From: Clavelina lepadiformis
Lineage: Eukaryota > Chordata > Ascidiacea > Aplousobranchia > Clavelinidae
Assembly: GCF_947623445.1 (NCBI RefSeq)
Contig: NC_135247.1
Span: forward strand, 6,326,501 to 6,390,500
Direction: 5' to 3'
DNA: 64,000 bases
Shown here: positions 1 through 12,916 of the stretch, piece by piece
Layout: every line of letters starts with the position of its first letter
Numbering within the stretch: the stretch's first letter is position 1
Position numbers and translations under genes: made by a program
Notes under the pieces: generated by a model
The model's database searches: none
Told to the model about the DNA's origin: nothing
What the model saw: the letters and a program-made list of their open reading frames with translations, nothing else

Positions 1-718
1 ACCTGCCATTGTTTTACTGGAAAATTGTACTTTGAGTTGACCAATATACGGTGTCATAAACATTTCCTTAACCAACAAGGAGAGCGTTATATTGATAATG
101 ATATTTATCACATGTCGGCAGAGAACACAGTTATTTTTTCGTTAAAGCTGAATGCTACGGATTTAGCTGACTGTTCAGTGTTACGTAGCGTTTCCATAAC
201 AACTAGGCCTACTCCTAAAACGCCAAATCTGTGCACTTCACATTTACATTATATTATGCATTACAGGAAGCGAAAGCTGATACGTAATAGCCGTCAACCT
301 ATTGTCTGAGCTTGATTTTGTTTTCCAAGTTCGTTTTCAGTTGCCTGTCTTGGCTAGCTACTTTTACTATATTTAATCGTTTGTATGTAATATAAATTGA
401 GAACGCGTTGTGTTGGTTAACTAATATAACGTCCTTTGTTGCTTTTACAGCCAATTTTAAATTTTGCTAAAAAAAGAATTAGATATTCGATGGATTGTAG
501 ATGAGCGTCTTTCCATGTAACTTAAGGCTAAATTGTATATGCGTGCTGTCCAATCTGATAATTTTAATTTAAGAGCTTATAGTTAGGTGTATGTTGAACC
601 ACTATACAGTACATAAAGTATCTGTTTACTTATTTATTACAACTACCAAGGCCTTTTTAAGTGTAAAAGCCTTGATGAAGCCAGTAAATTACAAATCAAA
701 CAAAAAGCCGAGAAGAAG
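1..718. other. Intergenic, no gene recognised
   Basis: No reading frame here has recognisable family motifs. The stretch is AT-rich, without clear repeats or transposon ends. It may include the promoter and 5' flank of the LPMO remnant that begins at 719. Confidence 0.4.
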
Positions 719-1659
719 ATGTCACACTCTAAAGTTAGTTTATACACGATTGCTACTCTTGTAACTTTTTGCTGTGTAGGATTTATACTTGTGATTCTTT
801 CAGTTTCTGCAGTATATGCTGCCCGCGTCTACGATCACGGAAGGTTACTTAAACCTCCAAGCAGGGCAAGCATGTTCAGGGCATTCAAACTGTATATGAT
901 CCGTATGTCATTCCCTACATAGACATCATACAGGCAAATCACAACAACATAGGACTAAATTGTGGCGGACTAAATATAATCTTATAAAAACCATGTTCAA
1001 CTTTCCTTGCATTTAACCATAGTTTAAGTGAATTATTGCTTCAAAGTTTAGAGAGAAATTAGCAATAACAGCAAATCTGGAGTTTGTGGTGACCCTTATG
1101 ACGCAAAAGTTAGACCACATGAGGCTGGTGGGAAATACGCTTGGGGAGTAATAACAAGGTGTCGTATTTCCCAACATTTTAAGTTATTACAGTATTTCGT
1201 CACTTTTTAGTTCTGGTGAAACCATTTTTGTGCATCATGAAATATATATCAAGGTTTTTCTTCAAGACCAGCTTTGCGTTATAGGGTTAAACGTTAAAGT
1301 AAAACGTTTTGGTCGGAAATGATATAGGGATAGGCCTATGGGCCTATACTTTTTGTTAATAAAAACGGTTCTAAACAAAACTGTTTTTATTATCAGATCA
1401 GACTTTATAGGCTCCTGTATTTAGTTACTCTTATCAAACGTTGTCTGTAACCCTTTACAGTAATTATACTTTTGTTAAAGTGTACATTCGTTTGCAGGAA
1501 TTATACAGCAGGGTACATAACTGACATTACTGTAGATATGACCGCCCAGCACAAAAAATATTTTGAGTTTTGTTTGTTTCTTTTGGAATAATATATACGA
1601 GGGTGTCCCTAAAGAATGCCTGAACAGGTAAGTTTTACAACTTAAAAGGGTAAAAAATT

Positions 1660-2654
1660 GGGTTTGGTGACACTTAATCACGCGACACTTAATCACGCGA
1701 CGCTTAATCACCGACACATAATCACTAGGACATTTAATCACGCGACACTTAATCACGCGACACATAATCACTAGGACATTTAATCACGCGACATTTAATC
1801 ACACATTTTCAATGTTTATTTACATTTACAATTTACAGCAATGTTATGCATGGGAAATGTACGCAACTGCACGAAGATAGACTAAAATCTCGCTTGACAG
1901 ATAACGGTCAACTGTGTTTTGCACGCGCAGTTTCAGTGCCTTGTACCGCATTGGAATAGAAGGTTAAGTACCAGCAATTCCTTGCAGAAACGTTGCACGT
2001 TGTGACAATAGAATAATGTTAGATATTAATATTACATAGGTTATACGTAGCAATGCAAAATGACATGTTATTTCCTGATTGGCTAATGTGTTTGTATAAA
2101 AACTAAGGTTTGGTTAAAATCTCCCCTTATGGTCTCTACACATAATATCAGTTTTACCTTCTGGACTGTTCATTACCGAATTGGAGTTATAGTTGTGTTT
2201 AAATGTGAAAAGATGATGAAAATGTTTCTATTGTGATACAACTTACTGCGGACAATATAACAATTAGACTTTATGAAGCTGGTGTTGATTTAAAGAAACA
2301 TTATAGAGAAAGCCGGCGCAACGGAGTCAAAGACAATTGTCGGGGAGTTCTAAAAGAAAGACTAATAGCCTTTGGCTTTAGGCCAACCTTAAAAGCAATC
2401 CACATCGCCATTCCCACAGAGAGATGCACACGAGCTTGAATTACTGAATTTTCCTCACGCTTTTCCGACATCCAAGTGATTATGTGTCGCGTGATTAAAT
2501 GTCGCGTGATTAAGTATCCAAGTCGCGTGATTAAATGTCTTAGTGATTATGTGTCGCGTGATTAAATGTCCTAGTGATTAAGTGTCCTAGTGATTATGTG
2601 TCGGTGATTAAGCGTCGCGTGATTAAGTGTCGCGTGATTAAGTGTCGGTACACC
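1660..2654. mobile_element. Non-autonomous element with inverted terminal arrays of a 14-18 bp repeat
   Basis: The left arm (about 1666-1803) repeats units such as CACTTAATCACGCGA and CATAATCACTAGGA. The right arm (about 2474-2653) carries the same units in reverse complement and in matching order for at least 60 bases from the outside. The likely 8-bp target duplication is AAAAAATT at 1652-1659 and 2655-2662; it is A-rich, so not decisive. The roughly 670-base core holds a 68-codon ORF (2233-2439) that resembles no family I know. The element lies in an intron of the LPMO remnant. The 8-bp duplication would fit hAT or P superfamilies; the superfamily is otherwise unknown. Confidence 0.7.
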
Positions 2655-3481
2655 AAAAAATTTACTACAACATTTATAATTACAACACTTTATAGGAACT
2701 TATATGATGTTTTATTCCTCTTGAGCTTTCTTGTCTGCTACATAATAAAGTTTCAGTGTTAGAAAACGATTTCAATTGTTTTGTTTCGATTTAAAAAAAA
2801 AAACTTTTGGAAGTTTGCATGTGCATCAAGCAATCATCGCGAGATATCCAATGTAGGCTACTCTGAAAAGGTTTTGGGAAATTTCCTGATCTCTCGTTTT
2901 CATTCAAACATCTTCCGCACTGCTCTCCCAAGCAAAACCTGTAGGCAAACTGCATAAGGTGATCTTCCCAAGAATAACACATGGTAAAAATCTGTGTAAG
3001 AAACCAATTTAAATCCCTTGATATACTTCAAACCAGCTCAATAAAAAACTATTTCTTATATGTTTACGTCAGCAAAACGTCCTTTTTCCGTTAAATCAAA
3101 AATTGCAATTCAGTCTTTAAGTTAAACTAGCTTATATATAATTTTAATTGTTTATATTTTACTTCTACAGACATCCATTGTTCTACGAAAACGAGGCAAC
3201 AAAATACTATTTGTCCGCTGACCCAGACAAAACAATAGGGTTTCGTAAGCTGAAAGTATGTCTAACGGACGATGTAACGTGCCAGCAATGCCGTTTACAA
3301 TGACGCTACAGAGCAGGTTACACAGTAGACCACATACGTCTAAAGCAAGAGCTCCAACCTTTAGTCTACTCTAGTCTTTCTTTGGTAAATCTTCGTAGGT
3401 GCCAAATGAAATTGTACTTCTTAAAAACGTATCTATAGGTAATTTGTAGGAATCATAAAATGAACGAAGTGGTTTAAGATT

Positions 3482-3560
3482 ACTATTATTATTATTATTA
3501 TTAGGATTACTACGCCTCTTACTACTACTAGTTCTACCACCATCACCATCATGACTACTA
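3482..3560. repeat. Trinucleotide microsatellites
   Basis: An (ATT)n run is followed by ACT/CTA and CAC/CAT-type triplet runs. It is intronic to, or downstream of, the LPMO remnant. Confidence 0.8.
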
Positions 3561-4661
3561 ATATTTTAACGACTACACCGAGACCGAGACCGTTATTAAA
3601 TACGCCTCCAACCTATAACCCAACAGCAGTAAATGGATCGAATAATCCAGGTGAAATGGTAGAGTAAACTGCAAGTAAGATGTTTATGATGTAAAGTTTA
3701 CTTGCCTTACGTTGGTTATTTGATTTGAATGTTTATAAAGACACAAACAATAATATGTGGAGAACACATTAATAAGACAATGATATTCTTAACTGTGTTT
3801 TCTACTGAATACTTTGTATTTCAAAGAAGTGATAACATCCTATACAGTTATCAGACTTTTTTAAAAACTTTCCTTTTTAGTAACCTACATAGGCTTACTA
3901 CAAATTAATTCTAAACCCAAAAATTTTCAAAAAATTGATTGCAGTCAAGCCGAACCAGGCAAACACATCTGTGGGAATTATTTTTCTTTCTACGTGTGCG
4001 TCTTTCAACATCTACTTCCTGTATGGAGTGATTGTGCTCGCGGAATACGATGCGATCCGTCTAGTGGTAGATGCGTTCACTCATGGCAAGCGGCATCACT
4101 ATGCAATATTTCCTGAATTGTTATTTTAACTGGAACTTAATGAAATGTTGGTTTTGCATAAAGGGTCATATGTCGTGCCCACACTTCTTGTCAAATAAAA
4201 GTTATTTGCATAAGTTGGTTAGTTAGATATTTTAAAATGTGATCGGTATAGAGATGCACGAGTTGATTTGGAAATATTTCTTTCCGAAAATACCAAACGA
4301 TCTAGATATCCATTACATTTAGATGTCCTAGGAAGACTGACCGTTATTTAGGTACTTAGGCCCAAGCGATACCATTGCCAGCGTTTTAAGCAAAAATATC
4401 CATCTTGAAATGAAAAGTTACATATAACTTATATGTTAATAAGTATAATTGTATTTGCACAGATAAATAATTTTTTTAACAGCATCAGCAATCAGCTGCT
4501 GTTTTTCTTTACTCTTGTTTCAATGCAAACAAAATTGAACAGACAATGTTTGCTTCTGTGATCATGGCAAAAATACCAGCAAGTCGGATAGGGTTGTCAC
4601 GTGTGCTGTTAAGGTTAAGCCAAAGTGCCAGGTAGTTTTAGACCAGGAAGATTTAGACAGC

Positions 4662-7600
4662 ATGAAGATTTGCATCATACTTCTAACGTTACAAATCATG
4701 ATAACAACAAACATCCTCTTGGTCAGTACATCTACTGTGAAAACTGGATCCGGGGCTGGACACAAATTATTGCTGGTATCATTTGATGGATTCAGGTAAC
4801 ACTGTTTATAACACAAATATTTTAAAATAGAAAACATGCTTTGATAATGACTGTTTTTTTCAAATATGGACATTCAAGTGTTATATACTCTCTTTTTCTA
4901 TATAAGTACAGTAAGCTATAACGGCAAAGACTACTGAAACAGGCGTATCTGAATATTTGCAAAAATGTAGGCCTATGCATTTTTAAGTTTCCTTAATTAT
5001 AGCATAATACTTAGTTTTACAGTTTGGTCTTAAACAGTTTCCTATTTTTGTTAACATTGTAAATATTTTGGCACAATTTTAACTGAATTGTTAAAAATTT
5101 TATCTTCAAAACATAAATAACGCAAATTAAGCCTAAGTCACATAACTTGAAGTGACAATTAACAGACCTTCACCGCCTCATAATACCCGTGTATGTGACG
5201 AGTGGTGATAAGGTCCTGTACTTGATGCCGTAAATATTTTGTTGTTGAATTTTTCAGATCCATTTAGTTCAACAAAAAAGCGGTTAAACTATTAATTATT
5301 TTTCGTCTGTAATCGTATCATTGTATCGTAGCCTACGTGTGAAGTATATAGAGTATTATTGCATGTTTGCGAAGCAGCAAAAGCAATTGAAGTTAACAAA
5401 TCCGACCAAGCTCAAATCCAACGGAACCGTGTGATTAATTAATGAAATAAAATGAAAATATAGAAACTTAGAAAAGTGTAAAAATATATGAAGTAGTTAT
5501 ATGTGAAAAACAAAATAAAAAAGAAATTTCCTTCTAGATATGCGAATTTATGTAAATTTATTTTGATGTCAAAAACTATTAAAGTTTGTTACATATGCAG
5601 GTGGGATTATTCACAAAGAACTCCAGACCTTGAAGCTTTTAAATACCTTAGAGAAAATGGAGTTGTAGCGGAGTATATGAAACCTGTTTTTCCGAGTCAG
5701 ACTTCTCCTAACCACTTCAGCATAGCAACAGGTAAAATCGCTTTTACGACAAGAGCAAACGATTTCAGAAAACTGATCATATAAATCATTAACAATAATC
5801 TGTTCGTTAATGGTGTTTATTATTTGCGCAAAAGTTAATGAACGCATGCAGAAATAAATATTGTTTGTACAAGGTTTGTACACCGAATCGCACGGAGTAG
5901 TTCACAATTGTAATTACAACATCAGCGATGGACCACCCATCTCTAGCTTTTACAGCGCACTTGCCGTCAATGAATGGTGGGATAACGGGGGCGAGCCGAT
6001 ATGGATTACGGCGGTTAACCAGGTAAGAATATATAATACATTAATATGTGTATATATACAAGTCATTTATTTTGACAAAATTAGCCTATTTTTTGTAATT
6101 TTAACCGAAACCTTTTCAACTGTCCTGTCAAAGAACGTTTTTATTCTACCACTAAGGGTTTAAGAAGCGGAGGATATCTTTTTCCCGGAAGTTTTGCCAA
6201 CATAAGTGGCGTAAGCGCAACCAAGAAAATTTTAGAAACTTTTGCAACACCTAGCGAGGAATCCGATTGGATGAAAAGAATTGACGAAACGATGGAGTGG
6301 TTTACGAAAGATGGTTTAGATATGATAGCACTCTATTTTGAACAGGTAACTAAAAATACCGTGGAAATGGCCATGTAAAATATAGATTAAATATATTTAA
6401 TGAAATCAACAAAAATGTAGAAAAATCTACATTAAAAGTGAAACGTTCTTGGCTGATTATATCTGTATACGTAATTTAAATAATGATCAAATTTTCTTCG
6501 ATTTACTGGTTTCAGCCTGATGTTGAGAGTCACGACAAGGGACCTGATTCTGAAGTAATAGCAGAAATTATGATGCCTCTCCTAAATCGAACCATTTTGT
6601 ATTTATTAAAGAAGGTTGAAGAGTATAACTTGATTGATGATTTAAACATCATTATAACCAGGTGCATATAAAAATATTAACAAAGTTGATCTTATGTTAA
6701 TAATGTACATGGCTGAATTTATAACAATATATATATTGATAAACCATAGCGATAAGTCCGCAGTAAAGTATGAATTAATATCGATTTTTTCCAACAGTGA
6801 CCACGGATTTACAGCTATAGATACTTCGGTAAAAGGAGAGGACGCGATTTCGATAGCTCGCTATGTTAATCAAAGTTACGTAGACTTTCAGTTTTCATAT
6901 GGACCACTTGGTCTCGTGGAACCGATACCTGGGACAGCCAAATATGTAAAAAACAAGCTACAAGGTACAGATTTAAACTGGATTATTTGCACAGTAGGAT
7001 AATTGAATTATACTTGCTTTTTGGAATTTCAGCAGCAGATACAGTATACTGTATACTCGAAATGGTTGGAAACGTGTTAATAAATTTTAACGGTGTGCAT
7101 ACGCTATATACATCCTTTATAGAGGGAAATCAAAACATGAAAGTTTATTTAAAAGAAGAACTTCCAGAGCGCTTCCATTACAAAAACAACGACCGCATAA
7201 CCTCCATAGTGATATTGGCTGAACCCGGATACGACGTTTATCCAGTAAGTTACTGGAAAGCTATTTTGAACACCTTGCAAAAACCCGTTTGCAAAACGAC
7301 TCTATTAACCTGGTATAAATTAGATAATTATTTTTCGAAATAGTGAAGTGCGGTTTGCAAAATAAAATCTTTTCTAAGCGTTGAAATCTTTATTCAATAA
7401 GTTTTTACCGATTAAAAACATGGACATATATAGATATATATGCATGGAACTGACCGTTTTTAACAGTGCATTGCTGGTTTGCTTTCATCTCTTATTTGCA
7501 GATATTTCCTCTTTTCCACATTAATGCTGGTGATCATGGCTACGATAATGACCTGCAAGACATGAGAACATCGTATTTTAGTATCGGTCCTTCTTTCAAG

Positions 7601-8152
7601 GTAACAAGAAAAATTTAAACTCTAGTATCACTTTTTGAGGACATGGTATATATTAGTGAACAATTATTATTTCGTATGATACATTTCATTTGCTGCAACA
7701 AGTGCGTTTCTTCTAGAAACATGCTTTGTAGCTTAAAACAATTGCACGAAACTTGAGTAAAAACCTAAACTAAAAACTGGGTTTGTAATGCCAACTGACG
7801 AGTAAACTGTGTGCGACTACATATGGTTACATTGATTTCTTTTCGTTTGCTTCCTTGACGTAATTTACATTAGCTTTCATATTCTGCAGTTCTTATCTTA
7901 AGTAAAACAGTGATATTTTAAATCGCTCATGACCGGGCTCTTTTACAGAAAAATTACACGGTTGCTGGTTTTGAAAATGTTCACATTTATCCTTTGATGT
8001 GTCATCTGTTGGGTCTTGCACCTGCTCCAAACAACGGGTCACTTGATGTCTTGCTGCCTACTTTGCGCTCAAAAAGCGGTGGAAATGTTTGCTCTAATCT
8101 GTTTATCGTATTCGCTTCAACCTTGATTGGCATTGTGAGTCGGTCGATTTAA
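4662..8152 (+). CDS. ENPP-family ectonucleotide pyrophosphatase/phosphodiesterase, paralog 1
   Basis: Extracellular two-zinc phosphodiesterase of the alkaline-phosphatase fold (ENPP4-7 group; the exact member is uncertain). Nine exons: 4662-4795, 5601-5731, 5874-6022, 6157-6345, 6516-6661, 6798-6964, 7123-7244, 7502-7600, 7949-8152. They total 1341 nt and give 446 aa with consistent phases. All zinc and catalytic positions are visible: Asp in LLVSFDGFR, nucleophile Thr in PVFPSQTSPNH, Asp/His in PDVESH, SDHG, and His in NAGDHGYDND. The start at 4662 gives a signal peptide (MKICIILLTLQIM). The last exon ends in a hydrophobic tail (LFIVFASTLIGIV), suggesting a membrane or GPI anchor. There are no somatomedin or nuclease-like domains, so this is the short ENPP form. 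It faces its two minus-strand paralogs tail to tail. Substrate (nucleotide, choline lipid or sphingomyelin) cannot be read from the sequence; PDxxxH followed by an RTxxYL-like helix resembles ENPP6/7. Confidence 0.94.
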
Positions 8153-8869
8153 AACCCACATTCATTTGCTTATGTTGGTATACTTAAATCGTTCTTGAAA
8201 TACAGTTTTGACATTAGTTTGTTAAATACTAGAAGCCATGTATTGTATAAGCAGTATTGAATTATGAATGGCCCGTATATTGAAACAAATATTTCATTTT
8301 GGTTTTGTTTATAATGATTTTTGTCTATAAAGATGTGTTGTCTATAGTGTCTAGATTGAATTACGTGTTGCAGTTGGTATTTGTTAACATTTATAGCACT
8401 ATATACCCATCTTATACAAATGCCAACTCCTTTCCCTGGAGTCTGTGTACCGCTGCAATTAATCGGCGATGACAAACTGTTCCTAGCCGTACACTACACT
8501 GTAGTAGTGACCATACTAAATGGCAAATGTAATTTCAAAATACGTCTTTCACACTGAGACTGTCGTTATATAAACTTCATTTAGTTGTTTATAATTTTAA
8601 ATCCTTATCAAATTTGTGGGGTTATAGCATGGCTCCTTTCCTGCTTTTTTAAAAATAAATAAACATTTTTTTTATAATTTTTGTTATAAAATCTGATGCA
8701 ATGGAACTAAATGGTTTTTATTTCACTCATTTACTACGTTTTTAAAAGAATTTTATCATTATCAGAAACTTGTAAAATCACACGTCATCAAATAAAATGT
8801 CACTCATGATAATGTGATTAGCGTGTTGTAATATTTTCCGAGAAGAAATAACTTACTGTAAGTTGAACA
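8153..8869. other. Intergenic gap between ENPP genes
   Basis: No coding signal and no clear element. It holds AT-rich sequence including AATAAA-type motifs around 8650 that could serve as distant polyadenylation signals for the + strand ENPP gene. Confidence 0.4.
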
Positions 8870-9147
8870 TAAAATTAAATTTGTTTCAAGCCAGACACCA
8901 AAATACCAATTAAAAGGAATGCAATTAGCACTAGCAGTACTACACGTATACGTGATTTATGCCGTCAATAGCAACAATTTGCTGTGGTACTTCATAGAAA
9001 TATATATAGTTAAACGATGTATTGCATTTTAAATTCTTCACTATAAATGGTCTAGACTTTACAGTCAAAATAAGTTATAATCAAAGTTTAGTTTGCAGCA
9101 AATTAATATGCTGAAATGTAAAATAATGAGCCGCTGGTTGCGGACGG

Positions 9148-12100
9148 TTACAGCAGAGTGTCCATTAAAATGTCAAGAGATCCGTTGTTCGGTGCCGGTT
9201 TCAATCCAAGAAGATGACACATCAAAGGATAAATGTCTACTGACTCAAAACCTTCGATTACGTGATTTTTCTACATAAAAAAATGCATATAATGAAGGTG
9301 AGAAAAATACAATGGGCAAAACAGAAAACTAGTAATGAAACTAAACAGATAATTATTATCGTAGTACATTGCCTAAGAATAAAACCTCAAAAAATAAAAA
9401 CTAAAACAGTTCTTCTCTGCTAGTTACTTTAAACGCTGGTCCAATGCTGTAGTAAATTGTTCGCATGCTTGGGTGGTCATTGTCATAACCATGATTACTT
9501 CGCTGATAATGATACCCAGGATATTTCTGAAATAATATCAATCACGAAAGAATGCAGATTTAAATATGAAAAGGATTTGTGTAAGTCAGTGACAACTACC
9601 GATTTAAAGCAATCAATATACGGTACCCGATATAGTTCGTAGCCTGGATTTGCAAGAATAACAATTGAAGGTATCCTGGAATTTCTTTTGTAATGCCACC
9701 TTTCCGGAAGATCCTCTTTCAAATAGACCTTCATTTGAGGGTGAGCATCTATACATCGGAGACGTAAACAAGCTTGGGTAAAGATATGTGTTCCAACGGA
9801 GTGCCTCATTTGTTACACGTTTCACGAGACCCTTACCGCGCAGCTTTTCGTACACCTGTTGTACATATCCAGGTTTGGGTTCCATCATTCCCATGGGACC
9901 GTATTCAAAAAAGTATTCAATCTGATTAAAGTCCACGTGTTTTTCAAGTGAGATCGCATTTTCTTCGGTCACAGACAAATCAATGGAATGATGTCCATGA
10001 TCGCTAAAATGTTGACATTTAACAAGTCCACAATTTCCTCTATAGATTACTATTTCAAATTCTACGTACGGCTTACCTCGTTATTATTATGTTGAGATCA
10101 TTTTCTAAACCAGTCTCTTTTACTCGTTTTAGTAAATACATTATTGTTCTGCTAAGCAAAGGAAGAGATACATCACGAATAATAGGGGACTCTGCACCAT
10201 TCTTATGACCGTGAAGATCGGGCTGAAATAAGTCAATGCATGTAGCGACCAAAGTGATTTTATAAACGGACGCACCTGTACTTAATGTAGCAAAATAATA
10301 AACCTGAATGATAAAAATGCAATCAACCATTTACCTGATTAAATTCAGCACAAGATAATGTAGCTACGGTAGGTCTTTAACAAACCATGCCAATAGTGAT
10401 ACATTAGGAAACATTCATTTACGTCTGAATAACCTTGTGTTCGTTTAGAAATACAGCGCACATAAAATTAAAAGCTTATTCTGCATTCAACTTTACTGGT
10501 ACCGTAGTCGTGGATTTCTAATACTCCTCTACATGGTTTTATCATTATTGTCACCATATACTTTGCTTAGTATTAGTTAAGTATACGCCATTATGACATC
10601 ACATCGATGAACCGAATCTGTACCTAAGACAATTACTGCTTTCTATTCTAGCAATTGTAACTCTATACTTTTTTTGCAAAATTTTTGTATTCTACAATGC
10701 TCTGATCAAGCTAATCCGAATGGGTTAACCCAGGGGTCACAAAAATACGACCCGCGGACCGCATCCGGCTCGCAAGGTTAGTTTGTTCGGGCTTCCTCAC
10801 TTACTATTACGGCTTATTGTATTGTAAACTATTGAGCAAAACGGGTATCCGGCCGGCGATCATCAGTTCACAACCTTATCTGGTCCTATGTGAAAAAAGT
10901 TTGGTGACGCCTGGGTTAACCATAGTTACTATACGTTAACTTTAGTGTAGCATCTACTGGAGTATAGATAGACGAATCGTTGGAAAAAATAAATCTCTGT
11001 ATTGCCCCATCAGAGCGTTGTATTTGCTACAACACTTTATGAGTTGGTTCGTTAGTTAGCCCAAGTCACAAATACCGTCAAAATAAGATCTAAATGATTT
11101 TATAACCACGAAAAAATCAGAAAAAGATGCTATGTCCAACCTCATCGAAATAGAACGCGATCATGTCCAGGTTTTCTTTGGTGAACCAGTTCATCACCTC
11201 GTCGATTCGTCTGTGCCATATAGTCTCGTTGTGGAGCGATATGTTATCCTCCACGTATTTACCATTATATAAATTTGCTTGTAGCTTACCTGTTTTCAAA
11301 TAACTCCCCGGAAAAAGATATCCACCGCTGCGCAGATTCTAAAAAGATTTCATTCATTTTTTACGGAAGGGCAAGGTTACAAAAATATTTGTTCGAATAC
11401 TTTTAAGACGCAGTTTTTTTTTTTTACTTTTTCCTGAACATGGCTTACTTTATCGTTCTCAGTGAAAACATGATTAAAACAAATACTTACATTTCGATTA
11501 AAAACGAAACGAAACGAAAGTTATGAATGTACAAATAGTATAAACAGTATAAATTTTACTACAACGTTTTTGCCCAAAGTTAAGAAATTACAAGTTTTTG
11601 GCCGCAGTAAATTTGATGTCAAGGTTTTTTTCGTCAACCTGTTTAACTGCTGTGATCCATATCGGTTCAGCACCGTTGTCCCACCATTTGTTTTCGTGAT
11701 AAGTGTCAAAGTATGTCCATGTAGGAACGATACCGCTGCTGACATTGTAGTGTAGATTGTGAACTACGCCATGGGACTCTGGGTACAAGCCTACAGGCAA
11801 AAAACAAAAACAATTTATAAGACACTGACGCGCACATACGCTATGTTGTAAATTGTCAAACGGAATTAAACTCTTATACACTCCAATCTAGACAGATCAA
11901 CAGACCTTACAAGTTAATAATTAATACCATACAAACTGCGTTCTGAAGAATAAATAACTAGAGCGCGGAGCCGTGGACACGCTTGAATGGAATTGTCAAT
12001 AAGGTGGCTAAAGTAGGCTGCTTACCAGTAGCAATCGTAAAATGACTTGGAAGTGTTAGAGTTGGAAAAGCTCCTTTCATATATTTTGCTTGAACGCCAT

Positions 12101-12916
12101 TTTGCCTCAGGTATTTAAAGGCTGGTAAGTTAGGAGCCCGATCAAAGTAATCATGCCTGAAATGGCAAAACTAGTGTTACTCTGTTCATATTTTCATGTT
12201 TAGATATAAATAGATTATTGGCAATTGCAATGACGTCAATGTTCATCGTGCAAATTATGTTTGGGCCAAATTCGGCACTTCATACAAACAATTTTGCTAT
12301 GCTGTAATAGCAGAATTTGCAACAGTATTGGGTAATTCTTCAATAAATAAATGATTAATTTTGATCCTATTTAGCCGCATGTTTATTTTAGTGTGACTAC
12401 ACTTAATACCTTCCACTCATTTTGTAAATTTAACTTTGGGGCTTAAATCGGCTGTTAGCATGAAACGTACATTTAACTTTCAAGCTACATTGGGGCTTTT
12501 TCCATTTTTGTTTCCCTGTGTTTAATCAAATTGTTCCCTCATGCTTGACTGGAAATATACGACTAGCTATAATGAAAGTAAGACACGAACCGTCTTGTTA
12601 CCGACAGCATCTAGCATTCTAGCTGAAGGAATATAGAAAATAAATAAATAATGCACTTTAGCTTCTAAAGATCTGTTCATGTTTAAGATTTTATGAATCT
12701 ATTTGAAGGAGAGTTAACATTTAAACTAACGATTTCGTTGCAAGTTGTTTACGTGAAGAAAACGTGACAGCCTTACCTCACACCATCCAAAGACACTAAG
12801 AGCAATTTTTGTAAAGGTTTTCTTCTTACGGCATATTGTTCTTGGTATAGACGTCCCAATATAATAGTACCAACCAAAACAACCAACGTAATCAAATACC
12901 GAACTTCATTGGCCAT
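9148..12916 (-). CDS. ENPP-family phosphodiesterase, paralog 2 (duplicate A)
   Basis: Same enzyme family as the gene at 4662. Nine exons on the minus strand: 12777-12916, 12026-12156, 11639-11790, 11141-11338, 10077-10222, 9837-10003, 9627-9748, 9428-9526, 9148-9270. They sum to 1278 nt, 425 aa, all phases consistent. Active-site residues are intact: Asp in LLVSLDGVR, Thr in FPTLTLPSH, PDLHGH, SDHG, and His in RSNHGYDND. The Asn after the nucleophile, usual in PNH, is Ser here. The N-terminus (MANEVRYLITLVVLVGTIIL) looks like a signal anchor, so the catalytic domain would face outside as in type II ENPPs. The protein ends soon after PAPNNGSLDILMDTLL without the hydrophobic tail of paralog 1. 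It is nearly identical to paralog 3, so the duplication is recent and both copies look functional. Confidence 0.94.
10731..10913. mobile_element. hAT-type MITE (183 bp), copy in unit A
   Basis: Ends CAGGGGTCAC and GTGACGCCTG, flanked by an exact 8-bp duplication GGTTAACC (10723-10730, 10914-10921). It is intronic in ENPP paralog 2. The same insertion is present in unit B, so it predates the segmental duplication. Confidence 0.88.

Larger units (their letters stand above)
719..4116 (+). pseudogene. AA15-type lytic polysaccharide monooxygenase remnant
   Basis: AA15 LPMOs are secreted copper enzymes that oxidatively cleave chitin or cellulose; they occur in arthropods and tunicates. Exon-like pieces keep family order. 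719-about 985 has a hydrophobic leader, then HGRLLKPPSRASMF, whose His would be the copper-binding N-terminus, then after a frame change near 875-885 NHNNIGLNCGG. 1072-1158 encodes GVCGDPYDAKVRPHEAGGKY and ends at a GT donor. 3171-3316, after a good acceptor, encodes HPLFYENEATKYY and DDVTCQQCRLQ, then TGA (3301-3303), then RYRAG. The family has LQWRY here, so TGG has become TGA. The exon with the second copper His was not found. 3945-4116 is a possible Cys-rich last exon, but its phase does not join cleanly. The leader also ends five residues before the His, which is odd. The frame change, stop and missing exon together suggest a pseudogene. Confidence 0.72.

Noticed and set aside
1666-1803. 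CRISPR-like repeated units
   Set aside because: Units are tandem variants without unique spacers, occur again in inverted orientation at 2474-2653, and the genome is eukaryotic.
2233-2439. 68-codon frame inside the inverted-array element
   Set aside because: No motif, no family resemblance and no second copy to test; mentioned only as part of the element.
3945-4116. Confident last exon of the LPMO gene
   Set aside because: The Cys-rich frame is attractive and has an acceptor, but its phase does not fit the end of the preceding exon, so it is kept only as a possibility.
9495-9809. Long minus-strand frames as intronless ENPP-like genes
   Set aside because: They read through splice sites; each is an ENPP exon with intron sequence added, and the nine-exon model explains them better.
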